A stretch of 23,389 nucleotides of DNA from Candidatus Bathyarchaeota archaeon (GTDB lineage Archaea > Thermoproteota > Bathyarchaeia > TCS64). Shown here in pieces: positions 1 to 8,158 of the stretch. The DNA lies in NCBI GenBank assembly GCA_014729945.1, contig WJJC01000096.1:1-23389 (forward strand), written 5' to 3'. The translations under genes and the position numbers were made by a program. Numbering within the stretch: the first letter of the stretch is position 1; every line of letters begins with the position of its first letter. The notes beneath the pieces were generated by a model. It was not told the DNA's origin. It was given only the letters and a program-made list of their open reading frames with translations, and did not search any database.

Positions 1-583
1 TACCTTCAAGTGCGTTGATCCCCTTCTCCGGAGCTGCTCCAGCGTGGCTACTACGTCCATGGAACTCAACTAGAAAGCTTTCCCGGGCGTTAGTTGTGCT
101 ATAACTACCCCAAGTGGGTCCAGGGTGAATCATTAAGGCGGCGTCAGCTTCCTTTATCTCATCAATCATGATTACTTTTCCGCCAGCGTCTTGTACTACT
201 CCTTCTTCGGCGGGTGTACCATAAATGAGGACTGTTCCATCTATCAATTCGACGATTTTTGATAACCCCATGGCTGCGCCCAGGGCAGATCCAGCGATTA
301 GATTATGACCACAAGCGTGGCCTATTCCAGGTAATGCATCATATTCTGCTAGTACCCCAATCTTGGGGCGCCCGGCTCCTTTTCGAGCGATAAAAGCTGT
401 ATCCATACCTGAGACACCATAATCTACATCGTATCCCTGATTTTCTAGTTCTTCTACTAGCAGCTTAGAAGCCTTATACTCCTGATGTCCAAGCTCTGGT
501 TCCTCGTGAATCTTCTCACTTATCTCTATAATCTTTGACTGGTATTCATCGATTATCTTGGATGCTTTTTCCTTTAGATTCAT
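1..583 (-). CDS. M20 family amidohydrolase, 5' part only (AbgB/PM20D2-like)
   Basis: This is the N-terminal 194 codons of a zinc-dependent amidohydrolase; the rest lies beyond the left edge. The protein starts MNLKEKASKIIDEY and contains EYDALPGIGHACGHN, where the Cys-Gly-His of ACGHN is the usual metal-binding signature of the M20D/AbgB-like branch. The segment GTPAEEG supplies the Glu-Glu pair, with the catalytic base and metal ligand expected there. HGRSSHAGAAPEKGINALEG marks entry into the dimerisation domain. Family members hydrolyse N-acyl or peptide amide bonds, such as aminobenzoyl-glutamate or dipeptides, in the cytoplasm; the substrate here cannot be told. The ATG at 583 is chosen because a TATA-like AT-rich element (605-612) lies about 26 bp upstream, fitting a leaderless transcript. 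The gene is divergent from the short gene at 786. Confidence 0.9.
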   Translation of the reverse strand, partial: MNLKEKASKIIDEYQSKIIEISEKIHEEPELGHQEYKASKLLVEELENQGYDVDYGVSGMDTAFIARKGAGRPKIGVLAEYDALPGIGHACGHNLIAGSALGAAMGLSKIVELIDGTVLIYGTPAEEGVVQDAGGKVIMIDEIKEADAALMIHPGPTWGSYSTTNARESFLVEFHGRSSHAGAAPEKGINALEG

Positions 584-592
584 GGTTACATG

Positions 593-628
593 TATTCTCA
601 AAATCTATTAATGGTTTATCTGAGAATA
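593..628 (-). promoter_or_regulatory. Promoter with inverted repeat flanking the TATA box
   Basis: TATTCTCA (593-600) and TGAGAATA (621-628) are a perfect 8-bp inverted repeat with a 20-bp spacer. The spacer holds the AT-rich element ATTAATAG (minus strand, 605-612), placed about 26 bp before the ATG at 583. A dimeric regulator bound to the two arms would bracket the TATA box. The repeat is seen directly; its operator role is inferred. Confidence 0.4.
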
Positions 629-785
629 TAGTGGTTTATTAGATTCTGATATAGATTCGGGATTACTCGGGTTAGGGGTAGAACATTTAAAGACCCTATC
701 CAGTGATGAGACGTATTCTGTTGCATAAGTCGGTTTTGAGAAGGTATTAACTATGTTGAACGGGTATGGAGTTTACCTAATGTAG

Positions 786-1121
786 TTGAGAGAGTGTCAA
801 AAGCAGCTGGAAAAGCAGAACACCAGACATATACTGCAATACATCTACTCCATGAAGCCGTACGCGGTAGGTAGATTACCGAAACTAGGTAAGAAAACTA
901 AGATTGCTGGCTATATGCGAGGCGGTAAAGAGGTTGAGTGTAATGTACATAGTTCCTTTACTTCTCATAAATGTCTGGCATATGTCCTTGATCAACCTGG
1001 TGTCTGCTGCGCTGTCTCAGGTCCATCCAATATCGAAGAAATACAAGATACTCTAAGATATTTTGAGAGTAATTATGTTGATTACAAGTTAGAGTTATCG
1101 GAAATAATGTCTCAGATATAA
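786..1121 (+). CDS. Short aldo/keto-reductase C-terminal-like protein, probable remnant
   Basis: This 111-codon frame opens with TTG directly after an in-frame TAG (783-785). The segment SMKPYAVGRL resembles the MKPLxxGRL strand of aldo/keto reductases. Further on, YVLDQPGVCCAVSGPSNIEE resembles the C-terminal phosphate-binding region of that family (ALxxPGVxxVIPGxxxxEE). A full aldo/keto reductase is about 300 residues with an N-terminal Asp-Tyr-Lys-His catalytic tetrad, and none of that is present here or in the other frames just upstream. The most likely reading is the decayed 3' third of a lost gene; a small stand-alone protein is possible. A TATA-like ATTTAAAG lies near 685-692. It converges on the thermosome gene with 30 bp between them. 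Confidence 0.5.
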   Translation: MRECQKQLEKQNTRHILQYIYSMKPYAVGRLPKLGKKTKIAGYMRGGKEVECNVHSSFTSHKCLAYVLDQPGVCCAVSGPSNIEEIQDTLRYFESNYVDYKLELSEIMSQI

Positions 1122-1129
1122 GTTTCAAT

Positions 1130-1135
1130 AAAAAA
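1130..1135 (-). terminator. T-run after the thermosome operon
   Basis: Read on the minus strand, a T6 run (CCAACTTTTTTATTG) follows the stop of the second thermosome gene by about 16 bp. Archaeal RNA polymerase terminates at such short U-tracts, so this is the likely end of the chaperonin transcript. Confidence 0.4.
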
Positions 1136-1151
1136 GTTGGGTTTTGGACAC

Positions 1152-2798
1152 TTACATGTCCATATCGTCAGGCATTCCCTCTGGGCCTCCGCCGCCTCCA
1201 GGTCCACCTGATTTTGCTGCAACCACGTCGTCAATCCTTAGGATCATTGAAGCAACCTCGATTCCAGACTTTATAGCCTGCTCCTTGACCACCTTTGGTT
1301 CAACTACACCTTGTTCTAACATGTCTATGACGCCTTCGTCGAAGACATTAACTCCCATGTAGATTCCACCTTCTTTGGCGTGTGCTGCCCTTAGGGCGAC
1401 CATGGTGTCTAGGATGTCAAGTCCAGCGTTCTCGGTTAAGGTTCTTGGGATAATCTCCAGCGCCTCTGCGAATGCCTCGATAGCCAGTTGCTCACGTCCA
1501 CCGACCTGTTCAGCGTGTGCGCGTACAGCTTTTGCCATCTCTAGCTCAATGGATCCGCCGCCTGCTACCATCTGGGGTACCTCGGCAACGTCACTGATTA
1601 CATAGAGGGCGTCATTCAGCGCTCGTTCAGCTTCATCTATCATTCGTTCAAGACCAGCTCGTACGAATATGGCTACTGCCTGTGGATCTTTGCATCCCTC
1701 GACGAATATCATTTTGTCATTTGCGACTTTTCTCTCCTCGACGAGTTCACATCCACCCAGATCCTCTTCAGAGAAGTCTGCAAGGTTGTTGACGACTTTT
1801 CCGCCTGTTGCCTTGGCTAGTTTCTCCATATCGGATTTCTTGACACGTCTTGCTCCTAGTACGCCTGCTTTTGCTAAATAGTGTTGAGCCATGTCGTCGA
1901 TTCCTTTCTGGCAGAAGACTACGTTAGCTCCTGTCTCGACCACCATGTCTACTTTCTTCTTTAGCATATCAGATTCGCTGTCTAGGAATTTTTTAATGTT
2001 GTCAGGGTTTGTGATCCTGATCTCGGCGTCTAGCTCTGTCTTCTTTACCTCTAAGGGGGTATCGAGTAACGCTATCTTTGCGCCTTTGATCTTTTTGGGC
2101 ATGCCTGCGTGGACTATTTCTTTGTCCACTATGATTCCTTTGACGAGTCCAGTCTCTAGTAGGCTCTGTCCTTCCTTTTTGACGATCTGTATGTTTTCGA
2201 CATCCGCAATTGTCTCACCGTTGTGCTTCTCAACTATCTGTTTAACGGCATCAATTACGATACCGCTTAGATGATCTCTCGCACTTGTTACGGCTTTGCT
2301 CCTCATGCTTGTATTGCTTAGCTTCATGAGGGTCTCACGGTCATCCATGTCCACATCGATCGATGCTTTCTCCAGTGCTTCTAGTGCTTTTTCGCTAGCT
2401 GCCTGGTATCCGCTTATAATGATACTTGGATGAATTTCGTCCTCAATTAGTTCGCCTGCCTTATTAAGTAAGGCGCCTGCTAGGAGTACAGAAGTTGTGG
2501 TTCCGTCGCCGACTTCTTTATCCTGAGTCTTGGCCACCTCGATCATCATCTTGGCTGCTGGGTGCTGGACATCTATCTCTTCGAGTATCGTGGCGCCGTC
2601 ACTTGTAATAGTGATATCGCCAAGACTGTCGATGAGCATCTTATCCATGCCCCTTGGACCAAGTGTGGTCTTTAGGACCTCTGCGATGATCTGTGCAGCC
2701 ATCATGTTGCTCTTACGTGCATTACGACCGCGCTGTCTCTCTGTATCCTCTCTGAGTACTATGACTGGTTGTCCGCCTGCTGATGTATAGTATGCCAT
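1152..2798 (-). CDS. Thermosome subunit (group II chaperonin), second gene of pair
   Basis: This is a 548-residue group II (CCT/TCP-1-like) chaperonin subunit, the usual family length. It forms an ATP-driven double-ring folding chamber in the cytoplasm. The equatorial-domain ATP sites are clear: [10 protein letters not shown] near residue 47, GDGTTTSV near 97 (catalytic Asp), and [10 protein letters not shown] near 410. The apical domain contains the family-typical [14 protein letters not shown]. The tail is Gly-rich and ends [10 protein letters not shown], quite different from the longer Gly-Met tail of its neighbour. Its ATG lies 13 bp after the upstream thermosome stop and is preceded by a strong Shine-Dalgarno TAGGAGGA about 9 bp away, so the two are co-transcribed. 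The paralogues probably co-assemble into a hetero-oligomer. Confidence 0.97.
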   Translation of the reverse strand: MAYYTSAGGQPVIVLREDTERQRGRNARKSNMMAAQIIAEVLKTTLGPRGMDKMLIDSLGDITITSDGATILEEIDVQHPAAKMMIEVAKTQDKEVGDGTTTSVLLAGALLNKAGELIEDEIHPSIIISGYQAASEKALEALEKASIDVDMDDRETLMKLSNTSMRSKAVTSARDHLSGIVIDAVKQIVEKHNGETIADVENIQIVKKEGQSLLETGLVKGIIVDKEIVHAGMPKKIKGAKIALLDTPLEVKKTELDAEIRITNPDNIKKFLDSESDMLKKKVDMVVETGANVVFCQKGIDDMAQHYLAKAGVLGARRVKKSDMEKLAKATGGKVVNNLADFSEEDLGGCELVEERKVANDKMIFVEGCKDPQAVAIFVRAGLERMIDEAERALNDALYVISDVAEVPQMVAGGGSIELEMAKAVRAHAEQVGGREQLAIEAFAEALEIIPRTLTENAGLDILDTMVALRAAHAKEGGIYMGVNVFDEGVIDMLEQGVVEPKVVKEQAIKSGIEVASMILRIDDVVAAKSGGPGGGGGPEGMPDDMDM

Positions 2799-2811
2799 TT
2801 CTTTTTTCCTC

Positions 2812-4503
2812 CTACATCATCCCGGGCATTCCGCCCATTCCTGGAGGCATTCCTCCGCCCATGCCACCCATGCCGCCGCCCATTCCGCCGCCCATTCCGC
2901 CGCCTGGTGGACCTGGTGGGGCTTGCATCTTCTCTACTGCAATGATGTCATCGATCTTCAGTAGTAAGGTGGCTGCCTCGGTTGCTGATTTGATTGCTTG
3001 TGCTTTAACGACCATAGGCTCGTAGACATCGATCTTGGATAGGTCTGTGACCTTGTTCTCGCGTCCATTTACTCCTATCCATTTGCTGCCCTTAGCGTGT
3101 TCGCTACGCATCTCGCTTATTGCATCTATGGGATCCATTCCACTGTTCTCAGCTAGAGTAGTTGGAATAACCTCTAATGCATCTGCAAAAGCTACAACTG
3201 CGAGCCTTTCGCGTCCCGCGAGCTTCTCAGCGAACTCTCTGAGGAGTCTTGCTATCTCGATCTCAGATGATCCTCCACCAGCTACGATTTTGGGCTCCTG
3301 TACAACATCTTTTACTACGCATAATGCGTCGTGAATACTGCGATCCGCCTCGTCTACAACACGCTCCGATCCTCCTCTGATCAGAACGCTAACCGCTTTG
3401 GGGTTCTTACATCCCTCAACAAAGATCATCTTATCATCGCTAATCTTGCGCTCTTCGACAGATTTCGCGTATCCCGCGTCTTCTTTACTTAGCTGGTCAA
3501 CACTATTAACTACCTTAGCTCCTGTTGCCTTGGATAACGCCTCCATGTCGGATTTTTTGAGCCTTCTTGAGGCGAAGATTCCTTCACGGGAGAGGAAGTG
3601 CTGTACCATGTCATCGATTCCCTTCTGGCAGAATAGGACATTGATTCCAGCTTCTTTTACCTTCTTTACCATGTCCCTAAGCATCTGCTCTTCCTGATCG
3701 AGATATGCCTGCATCTGTTCAGGGGTCTCGATGGATATTTTGCTGTCGAACTCTGTCTTCTCGATCTCCATTGGGGCGTTGAGTAGGCCGATTGACGCTC
3801 CTTTGACTCGTTTAGGCATTCCGTCATGGACTACTTCTTTGTCTATGATTAGTCCCTGGACTAGCCTTGTATCGGTCATTGATGCGCCGGGTTTCTTCTC
3901 GATTTTAATGTTATCGAGGTCCACCGTGTATCCTCCGTTGCTTTCCTCTGCTACCTGTAGTACCGCATCTACTGCTATATCGCTTAGATGGTCGCTGTGT
4001 GGGTTGATTAGTTTGCTCGCCATGGTTGTCATGCTGACCTTCTTTAGAACCTCTTTATCCTTTGGATCTACCTTCTCGGCGATCTCTTCAAGGAATTTCA
4101 AGGCTTCTTCCTCGGCCTGCTTATAACCATCGATTATTACGATGGGGTGAACCTTCTTCTCCATAAGCTCTGTGGCTTTTCCGAGAAGCTCACCTGTCAA
4201 TATGACGACGCTTGTGGTTCCGTCTCCTACTTCATCATCCTGGGTCTTTGAGACCTCTACCATCATTTTTGCCGCTGGGTGCTGTACATCCATCTCCTTG
4301 AGCATTGTTGCTCCATCGTTGGTGATGGTTACGTCCCCAAAACTGTCGACCAACATCTTGTCCATACCTTTTGGACCTAGACTGGTCTTTACGGCTTCTG
4401 AGACAATTCTAGCAGCCATTATGTTGCTGCCTCTCGCGTCTCTGCCGGTAGAGCGCTCGGTTCCCTCTTTGAGTATTACGACGGGTTGACCTTGTGCACT
4501 CAT
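2812..4503 (-). CDS. Thermosome subunit (group II chaperonin), first gene of pair
   Basis: This 563-residue group II chaperonin subunit carries the same landmarks as its neighbour: SLGPKGMDKML near residue 42, GDGTTSVVI near 93, the apical [14 protein letters not shown] and VAGGGSSEIE. The distinctive part is the C-terminus: after DDIIAVEKMQ comes about 35 residues of Pro/Gly/Met repeats (GGGMGGGMGG and so on) ending GGMPGMM. Such GGM tails project into the chamber in thermosomes and resemble the GroEL tail. The ATG at 4503 has a Shine-Dalgarno (TAGGAG) about 11 bp upstream, after a leader of roughly 60 nt. The promoter holds three copies of an 11-bp dyad also found before the neighbouring regulator gene. 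It is the first gene of a two-gene chaperonin operon. Confidence 0.97.
   Translation of the reverse strand: MSAQGQPVVILKEGTERSTGRDARGSNIMAARIVSEAVKTSLGPKGMDKMLVDSFGDVTITNDGATMLKEMDVQHPAAKMMVEVSKTQDDEVGDGTTSVVILTGELLGKATELMEKKVHPIVIIDGYKQAEEEALKFLEEIAEKVDPKDKEVLKKVSMTTMASKLINPHSDHLSDIAVDAVLQVAEESNGGYTVDLDNIKIEKKPGASMTDTRLVQGLIIDKEVVHDGMPKRVKGASIGLLNAPMEIEKTEFDSKISIETPEQMQAYLDQEEQMLRDMVKKVKEAGINVLFCQKGIDDMVQHFLSREGIFASRRLKKSDMEALSKATGAKVVNSVDQLSKEDAGYAKSVEERKISDDKMIFVEGCKNPKAVSVLIRGGSERVVDEADRSIHDALCVVKDVVQEPKIVAGGGSSEIEIARLLREFAEKLAGRERLAVVAFADALEVIPTTLAENSGMDPIDAISEMRSEHAKGSKWIGVNGRENKVTDLSKIDVYEPMVVKAQAIKSATEAATLLLKIDDIIAVEKMQAPPGPPGGGMGGGMGGGMGGMGGGMPPGMGGMPGMM
2836..2912. repeat. Low-complexity tract encoding the thermosome Gly-Met tail
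   Basis: Tandem near-identical units of CCGCCGCCCATT and variants (plus-strand reading) encode the repeated Gly-Gly-Gly-Met units. Codon-level redundancy makes this a slippage-prone spot, and tail length may vary between strains or assemblies. Confidence 0.7.
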
Positions 4504-4536
4504 ATGATATTTTCTCCTATTTTTTGTTTAACCTGT

Positions 4537-4597
4537 GGTAGTATACCACTTTTGGTTGTAAACCAGAAGTTGTATACCTACATATGGTTAAAAAAGA
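4537..4597 (-). promoter_or_regulatory. Thermosome promoter with three copies of an 11-bp operator
   Basis: In plus-strand reading there are three related 11-mers: GGTAGTATACC (4537-4547, perfect dyad), GGTTGTAAACC (4554-4564, perfect dyad) and AGTTGTATACC (4568-4578). The consensus is RGTWGTAWACC. The last two are spaced 14 bp start to start. The minus-strand TATA box (CTTTTTTAACC, about 4586-4596) lies immediately upstream, so the predicted start of transcription (about 4565) falls inside the middle copy. The same 14-bp-spaced pair sits at the same position before the regulator gene at 5342. Bound protein there would block polymerase rather than TBP. The sites are seen directly; repression is inferred. 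Confidence 0.7.
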
Positions 4598-4610
4598 TTA
4601 CGGAAAAATC

Positions 4611-5342
4611 TTAAGCTAACTCAGCCAAAGTTACCATATTCCCCATTTTCTTGAGAATATCTTCAGATTCTAGGTCGTCCACTAGATCCTTAATGGTCTG
4701 TTCCCTTAACTGCATGTGTCTACTGATTTCTACTATACTAGCTGATCCTTGGTTAATTACGTAGTGGATTATCTGTCTCTTCTTACGATCCAGTTCTTCT
4801 AAGGCTTGGACGCTAGCATTCATTGCGAGATTCCTTATGTAAAGAAGTCTTGCTCTACGCTTCTCAAGGCTCCCCAATTCGTCATCAATGTTCTGGACGA
4901 TCTGAGCTAGTGGATTAATCGTGTCGATTCCGCATTCCTCTTCTCTAAGCTCTGTTACCTCATCCTCTAGCCTGTCCATATAATTGTCGGCGTTTATCCA
5001 GAGCTGAGGATTATTAAAGCTAATAAGCCTTTGATTGTAGAGGTTTGGACTGAAATCTATCTGCAGACTGTAAAATTTGTTCAAGCTAAATACTTTCTTA
5101 TCAGCGCCCCTGTGACTGGGTTGCCTGACAACGTCTACAAGTTGTGCGTTTTTAATGACTTTAAGATGTTTACTTGCCAGTTGTTGATGTATATTGAGTT
5201 CATTACTCAATCTTAGTGTATAGTCTGGACCTTCGCTTAGTTTTTGGATTATCCTGCGTCTGACTGGGTTTCCTATTACGTCTACGACTTCCTCGAAGTT
5301 TTTCCCCGAGACATTTCGCATACGATTCTTTTCATCAGACAT
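4611..5342 (-). CDS. Two-wHTH transcription regulator, ArsR/Phr-like; candidate chaperonin regulator
   Basis: This 243-residue DNA-binding protein has an N-terminal ArsR-type winged helix (residues about 14-75: DVIGNPVRRRIIQKL, recognition region QLASKHLKVIKNAQLV, wing HRGADKKVFSL). A charged, probably coiled-coil stretch follows (about 120-185, with LEKRRARLL and LDRKKRQII). A second winged helix ends the protein (about 186-240: HYVINQGSASIVEISRHM, then TIKDLVDDLESEDILKK). The N-terminal half resembles the archaeal heat-shock repressor Phr and its ArsR-like relatives; the C-terminal wHTH makes it longer than Phr. It lies directly upstream of the thermosome genes, and both promoters share a paired 11-bp operator, so it probably represses itself and the chaperonins. 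The family is clear; the target is inferred. A metal- or ligand-sensing role is the alternative, though no Cys cluster for metal binding is visible. Confidence 0.85.
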   Translation of the reverse strand: MSDEKNRMRNVSGKNFEEVVDVIGNPVRRRIIQKLSEGPDYTLRLSNELNIHQQLASKHLKVIKNAQLVDVVRQPSHRGADKKVFSLNKFYSLQIDFSPNLYNQRLISFNNPQLWINADNYMDRLEDEVTELREEECGIDTINPLAQIVQNIDDELGSLEKRRARLLYIRNLAMNASVQALEELDRKKRQIIHYVINQGSASIVEISRHMQLREQTIKDLVDDLESEDILKKMGNMVTLAELA

Positions 5343-5356
5343 ATTACTATAACTCT

Positions 5357-5398
5357 AGTTGTAAACCAAAAGTTGTATACCGTAGGCCTTTAATAAAG
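5357..5398 (-). promoter_or_regulatory. Regulator promoter with paired operator
   Basis: AGTTGTAAACC (5357-5367) and AGTTGTATACC (5371-5381) lie 14 bp apart start to start. They sit directly downstream of a minus-strand TATA box, TTTATTAAA within CTTTATTAAAGG (5387-5398). The predicted start (about 5366) lies in the proximal copy. This matches the two distal copies at the thermosome promoter in sequence, order and spacing. Confidence 0.7.
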
Positions 5399-5410
5399 TT
5401 AATGTAAAAA

Positions 5411-6406
5411 TTAGATTTTTTCAGCGATCGCTTTCGCGAAATCTATGGTCGTGTTTTCGCCGCCTAAGTCTGGGGTCTTAACCTTGCCATTCTCGAGTAC
5501 TCTGAGTACGGCGTCTTCAATCATTTTGGCTGCATCTAGCTCCTTGAGCCACTCAAGCATCATGGATGCACTGAGGATACAAGCTAATGGGTTAGCGATG
5601 CCTTGTCCAGCGATGTCTGGCGCAGAACCGTGTACTGGTTCAAAGATACACATATTGTCTCCTACGTTACCCGAGGGGACCATTCCTAGGCCACCTACAA
5701 GTCCAGCGGTTACATCGCTGAGGATATCTCCAAACATGTTGGTGGTTACCACTACCTCAAAATCCTCTGTGTTCATAACTAGCCTCATACCAGCAGCGTC
5801 AACAATTAACTCTTGGTACTCTATCTCTGGGTACTCTTCTGCCACTGATCTTGATGCTTCAAGGTACAAGCCATCAGTGTAATCCAAAACATTGGCCTTA
5901 TGAACAGAGGTAACCTTGGATTTTCCATTAGCCTTAGCCCATTCAAATGCGTATCGTACGATTCGCTCGGAGGCCTCGTATGTAATAACACGAATATTAA
6001 ATGCGGAACGAGGGGATCGATCTCCAATCATCTTGTAAATTCCTTCAGTGTTCTCTCGGACAATCATAAGGTCTGTATCTGGTTTTAGAGAGGAGACCCC
6101 TGGATAGGATTTGGCTGGTCTCAGATTTGCGTATAGGTTGAACATTTGTCGTAGGGGTAGTATTGTCTCTTTGGCAGTCTCTCCCACGCAGGCGAATAGA
6201 CATGCGTCAGCTGCTTTTACTCCGTTAATAGTCTTTTGTGGAAGAGCTGTTCCGCTGCGCTTTTTCTCCTCGTCTCCTAGCATATATGTCTTAAATTCAA
6301 ATTCTATATCTGTTTTTGATTCCAATGCTTTAAGTACAGTTACTGTGGCGTCCATTACTTCAGGTCCTATGCCGTCACCTGGTAGCAAAGCTATAGTATA
6401 TTTCAT
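5411..6406 (-). CDS. leuB: 3-isopropylmalate dehydrogenase
   Basis: This 331-residue enzyme of the isocitrate/isopropylmalate dehydrogenase family oxidises and decarboxylates (2R,3S)-3-isopropylmalate to 2-ketoisocaproate with NAD, the third step of leucine synthesis. The start IALLPGDGIGPEVM is the family N-terminus. LYANLRPAKSYPGV and MIVRENTEGIY form the substrate site. TTNMFGDILSDVTAGLVGG holds the metal-binding Asp residues, and EPVHGSAPDIAGQGIANP is the cofactor-binding signature. The length matches short archaeal isopropylmalate dehydrogenases. The ATG lies 1 bp after the leuD stop, and it is the last gene of the leu operon. Homoisocitrate or isocitrate dehydrogenase is possible by sequence alone, but the leuACD context argues for LeuB. 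Confidence 0.93.
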   Translation of the reverse strand: MKYTIALLPGDGIGPEVMDATVTVLKALESKTDIEFEFKTYMLGDEEKKRSGTALPQKTINGVKAADACLFACVGETAKETILPLRQMFNLYANLRPAKSYPGVSSLKPDTDLMIVRENTEGIYKMIGDRSPRSAFNIRVITYEASERIVRYAFEWAKANGKSKVTSVHKANVLDYTDGLYLEASRSVAEEYPEIEYQELIVDAAGMRLVMNTEDFEVVVTTNMFGDILSDVTAGLVGGLGMVPSGNVGDNMCIFEPVHGSAPDIAGQGIANPLACILSASMMLEWLKELDAAKMIEDAVLRVLENGKVKTPDLGGENTTIDFAKAIAEKI

Positions 6407-6407
6407 T

Positions 6408-6902
6408 TTACCATTCCTCAGTCTTGTTAAGGTAAGAAGCTAAACCTCCTGCATTTAACACTTCCATCATGAAAACTGGTAAGGGTTTAAAGTTTAGCTC
6501 TTCGCCGTTGCTGAGATTTTTAACAACCCCATCTGTTAATTCAATTTCCAATAGGTCGCCCTTCTCAATAATATTATGAAGACCTTGACACTCCAGCGCC
6601 GGTAAACCTATGTTAATGGAGTTACGATAGAATATACGTGCAAAGGACTCAGCTAAAACTAACGATATACCGTTACCTTTGAGGGCGATGGGCGCGTGCT
6701 CTCTACTAGAACCGCATCCAAAATTGGTTCCACCGACAATTATGTCTCCTTTCTCAACTTCTTTACGGAAACTGGGATCATATTCCTCAAAGACTTTCTC
6801 AGCTATCTCCTCTGGATCGGTTAGTTCCATGTATCGTCCTGGGATAATGTAATCCGTATTAACATCGTCACCGTATTTCCATACCTTTCCTTTTAGATTC
6901 AT
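6408..6902 (-). CDS. leuD: 3-isopropylmalate dehydratase small subunit
   Basis: This 164-residue swivel-domain subunit of the aconitase superfamily pairs with LeuC to isomerise 2-isopropylmalate to 3-isopropylmalate. It has the family's opening KVWKYGDDVNTDYIIPGRYM. GGTNFGCGSSREHAPIALKG is the small-subunit signature whose Ser/Arg contact the substrate. NIGLPALEC is also conserved. The size is normal for archaeal LeuD (about 160-170). Its ATG shares one base with the leuC stop and its own stop lies 1 bp before leuB, so translation is tightly coupled. Confidence 0.95.
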   Translation of the reverse strand: MNLKGKVWKYGDDVNTDYIIPGRYMELTDPEEIAEKVFEEYDPSFRKEVEKGDIIVGGTNFGCGSSREHAPIALKGNGISLVLAESFARIFYRNSINIGLPALECQGLHNIIEKGDLLEIELTDGVVKNLSNGEELNFKPLPVFMMEVLNAGGLASYLNKTEEW

Positions 6903-8158
6903 TATAATACCTCCTCCGGATGGGTAATGTACCCTGTTAATGCTGATGCGGCGGCTACAGCTGCTGAGCTGAGATAAACCTCCGCCTCTGGGCTCCCCTG
7001 TCTCCCCTTGAAGTTTCGGTTACTGGTGCTAATTCCTCTCTCACTGGGCCCAAGTAATCCTATGTGTCCACCAAAGCAAGCGGCACATGATGGGTTACTG
7101 ATCGTAGCACCTGAATCGATGAGATCCTCGATTATTCTCTCTTTGAGTGCTTGTCGATATACGGCTCTGCTCGCGGGGGACACCAGTAAGCGAACGCCGG
7201 AGCGGATTTCCTCTCCTTTTAGGATAGCATGAGCCTGTTTTAGATCTTCTAGTCGTCCATTGGTACAGGAGCCGATGAAGGCTTGATTGATCCTAATCGC
7301 GCCTAGTTCTGATACGTTCTTCACATTATCCACGTTATGTGGGCAGGAGACCTGTGGTTCAATATTAGTCATATCCAATTCCAGCGTTTGCTTGTATTCA
7401 ACGTCTTCATCTGCTTTGACCAGCTCATAGGGCCCAGTGGTTCGTTTGGCCAGCCATTCAACGGTCCTATTATCTGCTTCACATATACCTGCCTTTCCAC
7501 CCATCTCTATAGACATGTTACACAGTGTCATTCTCCCAGCTATGCTCATTTCTTCAACCACTTTTCCATGATATTCAAGGGCCATATAGGTGGCTCCACT
7601 CACACCAATCTCCTTGGCTATTCTCAGAATAACATCCTTGGGATAAACATGTTTACCGAGTTCACCATTTACGTTTATCTTAATGGTTTCCGGGACCTTG
7701 AGCCATGTCTTTCCGCGTGCCAAGACTGCTCCCATATCCGTTGATCCCACCCCTGTTGCGAACGATCCGAAAGCACCATGTGTACATGTATGACTGTCAG
7801 CGCCAATAACTAGCATACCTGGTTTAACAAGACCATGTTCAGGTAATACTTGGTGACAAACCCCGCTATTTACATCGAAAAAGTTCTTCATTTTCTGTTC
7901 TTGCACGAATTTCCTGATCACGTTATGTACACGGGCGCTATTGACGCTACTGGGAGGCGCAACATGATCAAGAACCATAACTACTTTATCAGGATCCCAT
8001 ACTTTCTCGGATCCCATCTTGTACATTGCCTTAAAAGCCAGTACACTGGTAACATCGTGGTTCAGTGCCACATCCACGTTTGCCTTAACAAAGTCTCCAG
8101 CGGAGACCGTTTCCTGGTTGGCTGCTTTTGCTAATATCTTCTCACTTATTGTGCTCAT
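6902..8158 (-). CDS. leuC: 3-isopropylmalate dehydratase large subunit
   Basis: This 418-residue [4Fe-4S] catalytic subunit of isopropylmalate isomerase is of the short archaeal LeuC/HacA type. Cluster-ligand cysteines are visible in FIGSCTNGRLEDL (near residue 300) and in the pair NPSCAACFGGHIG (near 360). VLDHVAPPSS and VIGADSHTCTHGAFGSFATG are active-site segments. Its ATG (8158) overlaps the leuA stop by 4 bp and its stop overlaps the leuD start by 1 bp. Relatives act on homocitrate, but the leuA/leuD/leuB neighbours support the leucine pathway. No residue expected in the cluster site appears to be missing. Confidence 0.95.
   Translation of the reverse strand: MSTISEKILAKAANQETVSAGDFVKANVDVALNHDVTSVLAFKAMYKMGSEKVWDPDKVVMVLDHVAPPSSVNSARVHNVIRKFVQEQKMKNFFDVNSGVCHQVLPEHGLVKPGMLVIGADSHTCTHGAFGSFATGVGSTDMGAVLARGKTWLKVPETIKINVNGELGKHVYPKDVILRIAKEIGVSGATYMALEYHGKVVEEMSIAGRMTLCNMSIEMGGKAGICEADNRTVEWLAKRTTGPYELVKADEDVEYKQTLELDMTNIEPQVSCPHNVDNVKNVSELGAIRINQAFIGSCTNGRLEDLKQAHAILKGEEIRSGVRLLVSPASRAVYRQALKERIIEDLIDSGATISNPSCAACFGGHIGLLGPSERGISTSNRNFKGRQGSPEAEVYLSSAAVAAASALTGYITHPEEVL

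Noticed and set aside
2836..2912. Tandem DNA repeat as a minisatellite
   Set aside because: Explained by coding for the Gly-Met tail of the chaperonin.
2530..4489. Several plus-strand open frames of 80-131 codons opposite the thermosome genes
   Set aside because: They are mirror frames of strongly conserved chaperonin genes, rich in Ser/Thr/Pro from antisense codons, with no family features.
7337..8134. Plus-strand open frames opposite leuC
   Set aside because: Antisense shadows of a clearly conserved gene; no promoter or ribosome site, no recognisable protein.
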